Shown here piece by piece: positions 1-10,700 of a DNA stretch of 64,000 nt (position 1 is its first letter; every line of letters starts with the position of its first letter). The notes below the pieces were generated by a model that was given only the letters and a program-made list of their open reading frames with translations, had not been told where the DNA came from and ran no database searches. The position numbers were made by a program, and so were the translations under genes. The DNA is from Branchiostoma floridae (taxonomy: Eukaryota; Chordata; Leptocardii; Amphioxiformes; Branchiostomatidae), in contig NC_049982.1 of assembly GCF_000003815.2 (NCBI RefSeq), positions 19,534,953 to 19,598,952 on the forward strand, written 5' to 3'.

Positions 1-643
1 GACAGTCAAAGTATACGATGGTCAATGATATGCAGGTCCGATCAGACTATATGGGAAAAAGTCTTCGTATTTTAACAAGAATCCCTCGTCTGAATGGCAC
101 AAGTTTTCATGCGTCGTACGAATCGGCTACAAGCTTTAGACAAAAAAATACTACACGCATCATACACAAGGCTGTAAGACGAGGCGACAATTGGTACCTC
201 TGACGTGTCTAACGTATCATTAAGGTTTGCTCGAGAAGGATCTCATAGCCTCACGAGTTGATTGAAATTGTACATAGGAAGTCCCATTGTCCTGCGCAGA
301 TTCGAACCCGCGTCCAAGATTCGGACTAAAGCGGAGATCTAGGACGCAGGTTTCACTCTGTGTAGGAGAACGGGGAATCCAAAAACACTGATTTACAGCA
401 TATCATGGGTCGAGAAAATGCTAAGCGATAGAATATGCAAAAAAAAAAAAAAAGGATTTTTGGAATGGAAAGACTTCTACTATCAGAACTTCCTAGTTTA
501 CGACCAATCCTGGATTGAATGGCCCTAGGTGAAGATACTACCGTTACACCTGCACCGGACAAAATATCTTTAAACAGCTTTCACACGCTTATTGAATAAG
601 CGATATGCGCGATTCACAGACCTAAACAGAAAAAGAATCTCAC

Positions 644-788
644 CCGGCACATCCACACTCCTGCCTGAAGCCCATCCTCCCCAGGTGAGGACCAGGGCGG
701 CGCCTGTAACGATCACGGCGGTCACACACGTCAGCCCCGCCGACCAGGCCTGGAGCTGCTCGGTGAGGACATACATTACTCCGGACAT
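644..788 (-). CDS. Possible first coding exon of a membrane-anchored protein (partial, continues off the left edge)
   Basis: On the minus strand an ATG at 788-786 opens 48 codons that end at a good donor (G|GTGAGA; GT at 643-642), phase 1. Residues about 16-38 form one uninterrupted hydrophobic segment, so the product would be a single-pass or N-terminally anchored membrane protein. The exon ends in Val-Pro-Gly shortly after the hydrophobic segment, which is the layout of a microsomal cytochrome P450 N-terminus, but nothing further is visible and I do not call a family. The remaining exons would lie to the left, beyond the window; 1-643 would then be its first intron, in which I see only a 15-base A run (about 437-451) and a tRNA B-box-like match near 290. 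The exon is supported only by an open frame, a hydrophobic segment and a donor. Confidence 0.3.
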
Positions 789-1349
789 GTTCCTCTCCAC
801 AGTGAACCAGTCTATCGTTCACAGGCTCCACCCACCACTGCGCTAGTGACGTATACGAAACTACGGGAGTGTGGCCGGCGCCAAAAAGCAGTTAACTGGA
901 TACGATTTAGGAAACGGACAGACGTTTGAACTAGTAAACACTAGTTTTCGTCAGTGACACTTGAGAGATCTTATTGTAAGCTCCTTGGTTTGTCCTAACC
1001 TTTAATTGATATGCAAAAAAGGGGAGGCATATTTTTCAATAGTACAAAAGCTACAAAGGTAAGACAAGTTTTAAAAAGACTATGTTGATGTAATTGACTT
1101 AATTAGCTCAAGGGGAGTGTTGCTTGGGGATTCACCAGAGACAGGGTGTGGAGTTGTATAATAGATTTTGGTGTAATTACAAACAGCACCCTCTATCTAA
1201 GCTTGAAATCTGTTGTACTCTACATGCATGTACGTTGTCATAGGCCAAGGACGCTTGATTAGTGGTTAGGGCTTATCTCCATAATAGTTGTCAGACAAGC
1301 CAGGCAGTCAGAAAACGTTTCAATCTTCCACTCAACATTAGCTTGGATA

Positions 1350-1544
1350 TACTGTAAATGCAGAAATGTTCGAAATGTTCGCGGTGACCACTTTACCGCG
1401 AACTTAGAACCACCGCGAACATTTTTCTATTATGGTATTAGACTGCAGTCTATGGTGTTACCGCGAACTTAAATCCACCGCGAGAAGTCCTTTTTCCCGC
1501 TACCGCGAAATTAAATCCCCGCGAACTTAAATGCATTTACAGTA
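1350..1544. mobile_element. MITE with TACTGTAAATGC terminal inverted repeats, copy 1
   Basis: The element begins TACTGTAAATGC and ends with the exact inverse, GCATTTACAGTA. Its interior is rich in the words CCGCGAAC and ACCGCGAA in both orientations, so it can fold back on itself. A second, diverged copy with the same termini lies at 28454-28666 in a CFAP46 intron. It has no coding capacity, so it is a non-autonomous element. Target-site duplication is unclear (TA-rich flanks), so the superfamily is not assigned. Confidence 0.75.
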
Positions 1545-2103
1545 ATGCTTATTCCATCCAAACATCTGCTTGGAGACCATGCTTCTGTATGGGGTTGACG
1601 TCATAGTTTCGTCGAAACTTTACCTTGACAATGTCTTTGTATCTATATAAACATGCCCAGGCAGGCCCAGACAGACCTCATTGTGCCTACTGCTAGGTTG
1701 AAAACTTGTACTTGTCACATGTACTTTCCAAGCAGAGGCAAAACGAGAGTTCAAAAACCCCATACCTCCATTAAATATCTAGAGATTTTCAAAGCTTTCT
1801 ACATTGGTATTCACAAGAAGGCAAAAAGAGTGGCCAGATGTATTGATGAGTAAAGTCATAATACAGGATCGAGTGTTGCTTGGTGTCTCTTAGTTACATA
1901 GACCTCTCAGCCTAACCTCTTAGCTGTATATAATTGGGTGGTATTAGGGACGGATTTTTTTAGCATCTGCCCAGCTATAATGAAGAACCGGCTATCAAAA
2001 CCACAGTTCGAGGATAGAACGCCTTAATGTTTTAACCTCCCACTTCATATTACAAACAACACTGAAGGTAACTAACTCAATAAGAAGAATTGGCCACAAA
2101 AAC

Positions 2104-2189
2104 GTACACACACACACACACACATACACACGCACACACACACAAACACAAACACACACGCACACGCACACACACACACACACACACAC
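2104..2189. repeat. CA microsatellite, interrupted
   Basis: About 86 bases of almost pure CA dinucleotide with a few TA, CG and AA interruptions. The valine/cysteine-alternating open frame on the minus strand across it is an artefact of the repeat. Confidence 0.95.
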
Positions 2190-2509
2190 AACCGCCCGTG
2201 TCTATCACCTAGATTACAACATTTGCACCAACAGTACCTAACTTAAGAAATAATGCAAAAACGCTTTAACAATATCCCTTTTCTTGTTCATTATTTCACT
2301 TTATATTGTATTTTTCATTGAGTTCAAATTGCACATCAGAACTTTCATTAAGTTTAATTAGATACTACACACATATGTGCACATGGCTACCGTTGGGCAC
2401 TTTCACCTTTAAAACACATTTTCTTTTTGAATTCCTCAAGCCTTAGTTTCTGGACTTTGTGGTAACTAAAAAGCTGCCAATCATCTTAATGATCTAGAGA
2501 ATATCATGA

Positions 2510-3854
2510 TTACTTGTTATCTTTATCTTCAGCACCAAGGTCAGGCCTAATTTCTAGAATTTTTTCTCGGACGATCTGGACTCGTTTCTGCCTGTCGAGG
2601 TCCCGGATGTGTGTGAAGGGGATGTCGTTCTCGTGCAGGATGGTTGTCATGGCGACGGTGTAACACTGTAGGTCCTCCAGAGTTCCCATCATCCGGAAGC
2701 CGTCATCCTGGATGCACTCCTGGTGCGGTGTAAGGACGAACACAAGCGACTTCCTGTACCTGGGACGATGGTACATAAACGGGTACGGTAAAAAGCAACG
2801 AAAGAGATATATGTTTGTTGGACACATTATTATCTGTACGGATCCAGATATCATCAACTGTGTAATTGCCGTACATCTGCTGCTCTTGAATCTATATGGG
2901 CAGGGCAGTTATATCATATTGATATTGCCTTGTTGAAATAGTTGGATTACTATATACATATATTGATTTGTACTTGAAGTTAACTTTAATCTCATGTCGT
3001 GTTTTCCTGGTTGGTTATAAAGGACAAGCATAGCCATTAAGTACCAAAACATGGTATATTGTCGTGAACGTGCAGGAAATAAGACCAAAAAATAAATAAG
3101 AAAAAATATCATTGCAACAACCCTGCAGCTGTTCAGGAGCATTGACTTTCAATTTTATAACCAACGTTAACGTAGTGCTAAAACACAGATTCCCCATGTT
3201 CAACATGTTGATTGTACATACATGTATTTGCACTGTGTACCCACCTTTCGATGCACTCCTTAGCCTGATTCGTTCCCATCAGACGTTGTTTGGCGTCGTT
3301 CCCCAGGCAGACGGCAGCGTACACCACTGGGTCTATCCCCCGATCTGCGATGTAGTCTCTACCCGCCTCGGCATTTCTCCGCTCCGTCGCGCACTGGGCG
3401 TCTAGAATCTTCAGCTATGGGGACGGTAGAAATCATAATCCTTGACGTGTAAATTAGATAAATAATCAATGAAGCCTACACGGTACTTCAGGTAAGCAAA
3501 AACAAGGTAGATTGAAAAAAATTCTGTTACTGACAGCCTTGAAGCCAAAATGGGTGTCGCGTTCTAAATCATAAATGTAACTACTTCATATCACTTTTGG
3601 CTGGAGCAGACATAACGTCAGCACACATGAATCCCACTATAACCTTCACATACCTGGAGATCTTCGAATGCCCTTGGGTTCTTCCTATAGTCGAGGTCCT
3701 CCCGTGTGAGCCCCATGTCTTGTATAACCTTCCTGGCCACCTCGGGTTCACCATGTATCCTCACCGCCTGACTCAGGTCGTTCAGAAGGGTGGTCTTACC
3801 CGTGCTGTGGGCGCCGCACAAGAACACTCTCAGAATATCGCGAGAAGTCTCCAT
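2510..3854 (-). CDS. AAA_28-domain P-loop NTPase, TTD14-like
   Basis: Three exons on the minus strand: 3654-3854, 3245-3414 and 2510-2759 (phases 0 and 2, GT-AG throughout), giving 206 residues from an ATG at 3854. Residues 14-22 (GAHSTGKTT) are a Walker A P-loop near the N-terminus. DRGIDPVVYA at 91-100 matches the family's DRS-x-DP motif, and a conserved QDDGFR lies at 141-146. This layout is that of the AAA_28 family, which includes NadR-like kinases and the fly protein TTD14 (needed for TRPL channel trafficking, and GTP-binding). The protein has about the length of a bare NTPase domain, so it lacks TTD14's C-terminal extension. The true substrate (GTP, or a nucleotide/NMN-like ligand) cannot be told from sequence. 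It lies head-to-head with the RdRP-helicase gene, 1.5 kb away. Family call firm; cellular role unknown. Confidence 0.85.
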
Positions 3855-5366
3855 TTTTGGTGTGTGTGGGAGGGGGTCAACAAAGATTTGAAATATCTCT
3901 GGAAAGTAGAATCAAAACATGCAGTCTGTAGCCTGAGAATTGAACGTTGAACGACTTCAACTTTAACCCCGACGACCGGTAGAGCGAGAAATGGGGCTGT
4001 AGCTGTGCTTATAAAGGGTACGCGGTCGCTTTCTAGCTGCTTCCAATGCGTGTACAGGCTTTATAGCTATAGTATGTGCGGTACGATGACCAGTGCTAGT
4101 ACTACTGTAACAGCTTCCCTGTGTTTTGTAAGAGCTTTAAACAGGAAATTTATTCGAAACCTATGGGGCCTTACGTTTTGGGGATGTTGTTCATATTATC
4201 AAGCGGATTGCGTCGGCCAAATGGCGATGTTTTTTGTTTTTTGTTTCTTGAAGTCAGGCAACGAGAAGCTAAATATTGAGACGTGGGACATCACACCAAC
4301 CCGTGTCCCATGTAAGCAATGTGTGTAATATAATTAGTTTCAGCAGGAATACACCACGGTTGCAAGTGTCGTCTTGACATAGCTAATATGGGCGGGGAAG
4401 GATTACCTTACTCCAGTCACGTACACACCGAAACTGTGATGTTTTGAAGACACCGAAACCAAGCTCTGCTGAGTCACACCGAAACTTGGCCCCATTCCAT
4501 GCTGACAGGGGTGTGAAACGTTAGCTTCGGGATGAGTCATAAGCTTTGTGTGCACTGAACAAAGTAGTCTATTTGTGTGACTCCACCAGATATTTCATAT
4601 TCAACTTCAAGGCCAGGCGTCAGAATTGCGGTGGGAGATTGAAATGTGAGTAAGTAACTCAAGCGGGGTCGTAACGTTGAGTGTATGGCGCAGACATACC
4701 TAACGTTAACATGTTACCTTTAAACCCTTACTAACATGTAGTGACATGCCATTTTTATCAATGCACTTCATACGAGCCACAAGTCTGAAGGACAGATCTG
4801 ATTGCTGTTTAGGACAAAAATATGTTTATACTTCACTTCATACCAAGGGGAGAGGTAGGGTAGTGCCGTTGCTCTTGTATGCTGTAGTGGCATTCAATGA
4901 TTGGGTTCTTAATCAGCATAGTGTCTAGGTCCCGATATTGGAATAACCACTGGGGTCATTTTGGAACACTCCATTTTTGCATGGCTAATTTCGTCATACA
5001 CACCCTGCCAAACCAGGAAATAATGTGCAAATGTACTAGCAAACGGGATTGACATTAGGTATCAAGTCCCAGTGCTAGTGACAAGTCACTTCCGCGTACC
5101 CTTTCACCTGTATCTCCCAGCGACCTTTGCGCGCTGACTCACTTGCATGACGCTCTCAAGGATCCTTCTTGTCGGCTTCGTCGGACGGCAGAAACTACAA
5201 ACCACAGACTGACTGTACTAGCGCATGGGCAATGAGGCGTATATAGTTTTTTCGATTCAACTTACTTTCTGTTTATGTACATACAGATGCATTCCCATAG
5301 TTCTTATGTGTATTTGTGTATCTCTCACAACAGTAATCTGATGATAAGTCAACAGCCGCTGTAATA
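3855..5366. promoter_or_regulatory. Divergent intergenic region between the AAA_28 NTPase and RdRP-helicase genes
   Basis: This 1.5 kb must contain both 5' untranslated regions and promoters. ACACCGAAAC occurs three times at a 25-26 bp period (4425, 4450, 4476). A TATATAG lies at 5240-5246, 120 bp before the RdRP start codon. An in-frame TAA at 5334-5336 precedes that start. No coding exon is convincing here. Confidence 0.5.
4425..4485 (+). repeat. Three phased ACACCGAAAC decamers
   Basis: Exact ACACCGAAAC copies start at 4425, 4450 and 4476, so they are spaced by 25 and 26 bp, while the DNA between them differs. Similar words separated by a near-constant distance suggest a cluster of binding sites rather than a decayed tandem repeat. 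No known factor is assigned. Confidence 0.5.
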
Positions 5367-7798
5367 ATGGCGTCAACAGATTCGCGTACTCTAACGGGCT
5401 TCCTGGAGAATCCTGACACGGAGGAGGGTGTACGTGTTGAGCAGAAAGAACTGGTATATAAGCAGAAACGGTCAGGGCCACAAGAAAGACACCAGAAAGT
5501 TCCCATCAAAGTTGTCTACATACGCCGTAAGAAGGACCGTGAAGATGTCAGAGGCAAGAAGTTAACAACAGACGATTTTTTCGTCGAGACGGACTACACT
5601 GATGCTAAAATGTGCTCACTGTTCCGAGAACACGACGTCGGCCATTTTGTCGTCCTCCATTTTGATCTGAGTACACCGCCTCATGTCGTGTCGGCAGTGT
5701 TGAGGTCAGGCTTCAAAGTAACGGTTGGGAAAGGGCAGAGGCGTCATTATGTGTTCTTCGGTCACAGCGCGAGTCAGCTCCGAGAGAGAACGTGCATTCT
5801 GTACGATCAAGGGGTCTTGGGTCCTTGGGAACGGTTGGTCAACGGGTTTGGCGAGTTTGAAGCTATCAAAAACCCTTCCAAGCGAGCAGCACGAATTGGT
5901 CTTTTGCTCTCGACGGCGACAAAGTGCCTCGAGCTTGACGAGAAGGAAATAGATCACACCAGTGACATCGAGCGCGACGGGTTCACGTTCACCGACGGGT
6001 GCGGGTTCATATCTGTAGCCTGCGCCAGAAAAATCATGCAGGACAAAGACATTTCTGAGCGTTACCGACACCAGGATCCACCGGTCCCGTCTGTTATCCA
6101 GTTCCGCATGAAGGGATGTAAGGGTGTCGTCATGACCGATCCGTCTCTCCCCAACGGCGTGTGCATTCGCCCCTCACAAGAGAAGTTCAAGTGGAAGTTA
6201 CCGCCGCCCCATGTCTTCGGCGTGTGTGACGACGGCATCTCGCAGCCTTACACGTTTGGTCAGCTCAACAAACAGTACATCATGATGCTCTCCGCGCTCG
6301 GCATCAAAGACGAGGTGTTCCTGTCAAAACAAGAGACGTATTTCAAGGAACTCGATCGCTTAGAGACTGACAAAGAAGTAGCATTTCGCCACCTCTGTGC
6401 CCGGGGATACATAGGTCTCGCCGAACGCCTGTTCTCGCGAGAAGGCGGGCCAGACAACGAGACACTGGAGATACTTCGGGGATTCCGGAGTAGGGTACGA
6501 CGTCCCCCGAAAGCCAACAAACTCCACAAACTCCTCAACACAAAACCTGAGCCAGCAAGAGCCTTGAAAATACCCATAGAAAAGTCCAGGAACGTGTTCG
6601 GCGTCTGTGATCCTTCAGGCACGCTTGAGCCCGGACAGTGCTTCTTCCAAGCCACAGTCAGAGGGAAAATGCAGGTAGGAAAAATAATTATATACATACA
6701 ATAGCTATTTCTTCTTAAAACCAATAAAAGTCTTCAATTATTTTCCTTATTTCACATGCATGGTACCTTAAGCATTAGCTTTGATCCAAACACCTAACGT
6801 TTTACCTTCTGGCTTGCACGTTTTAGAAACACCGTTCAAAAAGTGCTTTCTCTCCTGTATGTGTGATAGGTCTTTGCGGACACGAAGGTGGCCGTGGTGA
6901 AGTGTCCGTGCTACCATCCCGGGGACTTCCGCGTCTTGCAGTGTGTCAATGTGGAGGAGTGCCGACATCTTGTGGACTGCGTAGTGTTTCCTGTGCAAGG
7001 TAACATATAGAACATACACAAGTTAAAACTATATCAAACTTGTTTGCAAAGATAGTTTTTCATCTACAGGAAGTAGACTATGAAGTGGTTACCAGTTGAG
7101 ACCTGATAGTGGGTACGACAATTTGAATTTGATATTACTTGTCATAACGTTAACGATCTATATTGGCGGCCATTGCTATTTGCCTGTTGGTTCTGGCAGG
7201 TGAGCGGCCACATGCTGATGAGATAGCCGGAAGCGACCTTGACGGAGATAAGTTCTTTGTGTGCTGGGATCCTGATCTGGTTCCGGAGTGTGAGGAAGCA
7301 CCGCTTTCCTATCCAGGTATCATTGATACTATTTCAAATAAGTTATTTTGATACAATGTTTTTGAAAGTATCGCAAACAGCCACCCACATTTGTTGCTAT
7401 GCGTTCTATCTTATAACAATGGTTCTAATGACAATATGCATCTTGCTGTCTCTTCACGATTACGTATGGTCACTAAATCATACAAGTAGTACTCTATCAG
7501 TACGCATCACTGGGGACGTTTTTTTTTTTGAGGACGTCGCCAAATTAGACATTGAACATTTTGTTTTTCAGGCGGAGAGGCTGCCAAGAAAGAACGTGTT
7601 TCCATTGGAGACCTGATTTCCGTGTTTGCTAACTACAACAGCCGCACGGTCAGCCGACTCAACGAGCTCTTCAACAGATGGGCTGACGTCAAAGGCGTGA
7701 CGTCATCCGAGTGTCGCAAAATCGCGAAGCTGTTCTCTACAGCGGTCGATACCGCAAAGACGGGGAAAGGCGTTGATATTCCACCTCGCTTGCTCAAG
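5367..7798 (+). other. RdRP catalytic module (exons 1-4)
   Basis: Exons 1-4 encode residues 1-594 and carry all recognisable RdRP blocks in canonical order. The metal-binding DLDGD (492-496) is preceded by RPHADEIAGS and followed by KFFVCWDPDL. Because the three catalytic aspartates and the neighbouring HPGD motif are intact, the polymerase is predicted to be active. Confidence 0.85.
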
Positions 7799-10700
7799 GT
7801 ATTCACTGTGAGATTCTTTTCTATTGTGTACACATTTTGTACACGTCCAATGCACTGGTATCTAGTTTTACTTCATCTATCCATTTATCTTCATCAATAA
7901 CGGACTGTGCTTATTTTTTCTCCAGCCACCAGACGCACAGGAGAAAAGATACGTGTGGCAGAAGATGTTGGAACGCGCCAATCTCTACCTCGCCGACAGT
8001 GTGGCTGCAGACAGCGACCTGACGGTTAGAGTCTTTGAAGAGGCCGACATCACAGACCTACTGAACAACAAGGACATCAACGTCAGCGAGTATCAGCTCT
8101 TCCGCTTCCTGTACAAATGGTGTGAGAGTAACGGCCGACTGCAGGACCTTCAGAGATATGTGGGCCAAATTGATTTCACACGCTTCACGCCTAGTCAGAA
8201 AGTCAGAGTGGCAGTCGATTGCCCTGAACTGCCCATGGAGTACGTCAGCAATGCCTTCTACAGATCAAAAATCCTGACGGAGAACGACATAGAGCGGATG
8301 GACATTATGTCGCCAAATCAGTGGTCACTATTCTACCGGGAGTCCGATGAAGACATATCTTGGCCGACCGTCCGAAGCGTCTTGACGTCGGAAACCCCGA
8401 AACTGCTTATCTTCGAGTTCTGCTTGGCGGGAACAGTCCTGGTGATGGGGCTGTGTCTTCCCGGGCCGCTCGTGATGGAGGACGTCATCACTACAGACCA
8501 GAGCTCGGGACGTCCCACGGTGGTCTTCTTCTCGGACCACTCTGGCGGAGGGATGGAAATGGTGGACCTTCAGGATGGCCATAGGAACGACGACTACCTG
8601 TTGGAGCTGGACTCGGAACACCTACAGATCTACAACGTCAGACGTCCGAGGACATTCGTTTGGTTACGGTGGAGCGATGAAGCCGTCAGGATGAGCGTCG
8701 CGCTGGACAGGTTTCCGGGAGAACGCAGAGACCGCTCCGTCAAGCTGCAGAAGGAAGAAGTCCAGTCAGTTGAAGTGTTTTATCAAGTTACACGTATGCA
8801 GTGTGGCCCGAGCATCTACACCGAGCGGCGGCAGCGGGAAGGCCTCTCAGAAGAACCACCACAAGCCGCACCAGAAGGGACGGACGTGGCAGGCACGGCG
8901 TTCAATCTCAATATAGGGAGTCCTCGAGAATTTCCTGAGCTGGGGGTTGAACTAGACGAGGATATTTCAGAGGAGGCTGAACGACTGCGCAAGTTTGAGT
9001 CCATGTGTGAAGCCATCTGTGAAGACGGAGAAGCCGGGACGCTGTCAAGTGACTCCCTAAACCAGATCATTCATCGCTTTGGACAACTACCTGAGGTACG
9101 TCTCACTCACAATACTACCATTGTCCTAGTGTTAATGTGAGAAAAAACAATTCCGACAAGCGTAAATATTTGGTCCTGTCACTTTTATTACCGCCTTTTC
9201 CAAACTTACAACATCTAGACACATACGTTACTCCTCTTCACATTGTAGGCAGCCTTGAGGCTGGAATCTCTGATGTGGAAGTATCGTGACCAAGTCAACC
9301 ACCGACCTGAAGCTGAGGAGAGATACTTCCACCTGCTCATCAACATAGTGTTCATGACGTCATACATGTGTGTGCAGCCGGCAGCCAGCACAGACACGGA
9401 GTCAACACTCATGAGAATTCGCAGGTGAATTGGCGTATCTTTTCAATACCTGACAAACCTTATGTTTTGATTGTCATATTGAATGGTTATTGCCGAAAAT
9501 AGCACTACTGCAATATTTTTCATTTTTTTAAGACCAGACGTTTTCTTCTTCAGATTTTGCAAGACTCTCCAGAGAGACGGTGTCGTCTTTGGACTTGACA
9601 GGTTACGGCAACTGTTCATTCATCTTCAGTACGCAGGCGTCCACTGCGCCAACAGTCTACTGGACATGATCAGAGATGGTAGGTAAAACATAGGTTTATA
9701 GCACCAAACGATGACAAGGTCCTGCTGAATATCACTCTCTAGTTTTTTAGTCAATCAGTACTTGTGAAGCGTTATTATCGGCCATAGTGACATGACCGTT
9801 GAAACAGAGATATTTTCTGTGTAATGTTCGGACCGAATGTTACATACTCCTAAGTTCTCACGTATTCGTGCTTCAGGTGTACTCCCCATCAACCCTGCTG
9901 ACTTCGTCCCCGGGCACGTGGATTACTACTTACACTGGAGCGCGCTCTGCACCATGGAAGTCCGGGAGGAAGTCTGTAGCTCCCGGAGCAGGGCTCTTCG
10001 CGCGAGGGAAGACGAGATCTCGGTCATACGCGTGGAAGAGGATGATGGTCGCTACTTCATTGCTGACTGGGAGAAGAACGAGCTACCGCTGTCCGTCGGC
10101 GACCAGCTGCAGATAACGGCGCTCCCGATGTCTCAGGCTTCACCCGAAGTTATAGTGACTGAAGTTAAAATCGACAGGACAGGTACGTACACAGACAGTC
10201 AATGCCTAACAATTGAATGATAATTGAATGATTAGATAAGGTATCAAAAGTCTTTTTTATTGCGTTTGGTTACCTTAAATGTCTGTTACCTTTAGTTTTA
10301 ATGTTAAACTTCTGTTATTTTTGTACTTGTAGAAGTAGAGCTGAAAGTCCTGTGGAACAACGGTGAGGCACAGCATCAGTGCATCACTCCCGGTCAGTTC
10401 GCCGCCGTCCACATCGGGAATTGTATTTCCCACAGGAGGGTGATGGCGGCACTCGACTGCCTCTGCGTGAAAGCCGACTCGGACACCCCCAGTAACCTGA
10501 TGTGTGAACGCGTCATCTCGTCTTTCGGAGGTAACGTTGATGGGCTGGCTGCTACCTTTGAGCAGGGCGGCGACGAAGACCGAATGAGAGACGACGGCAT
10601 CCAAAGTGACGCAGAAGCACCACCCAAGGCGCCTGGAACAACAGATGCGACCTCTACCGGTCCTACAAATGATGAAGATCTCCATACTGATGCTCCGTTG

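Larger units (their letters stand above)
789..2509. other. Intergenic DNA between the left-edge exon and the AAA_28 gene
   Basis: No coding exon can be supported here. The stretch contains one TACTGTAAATGC-type inverted-repeat element (1350-1544) and a CA/GT microsatellite (2104-2189). Short open frames in it have no recognisable domain and no splice context. Confidence 0.6.

Noticed and set aside
280-345. Possible tRNA gene on the minus strand (GGGTTCGAATC B box)
   Set aside because: No matching acceptor stem or clear A box; at best a SINE fragment.
1995-2189. Val/Cys-repeat open frame on the minus strand
   Set aside because: It translates a CA microsatellite.
5367-7798. Viral origin of the RNA polymerase
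   Set aside because: The DLDGD-type two-barrel RdRP with many introns belongs to the cellular QDE-1/EGO-1 family, unrelated to the polymerases of RNA viruses.
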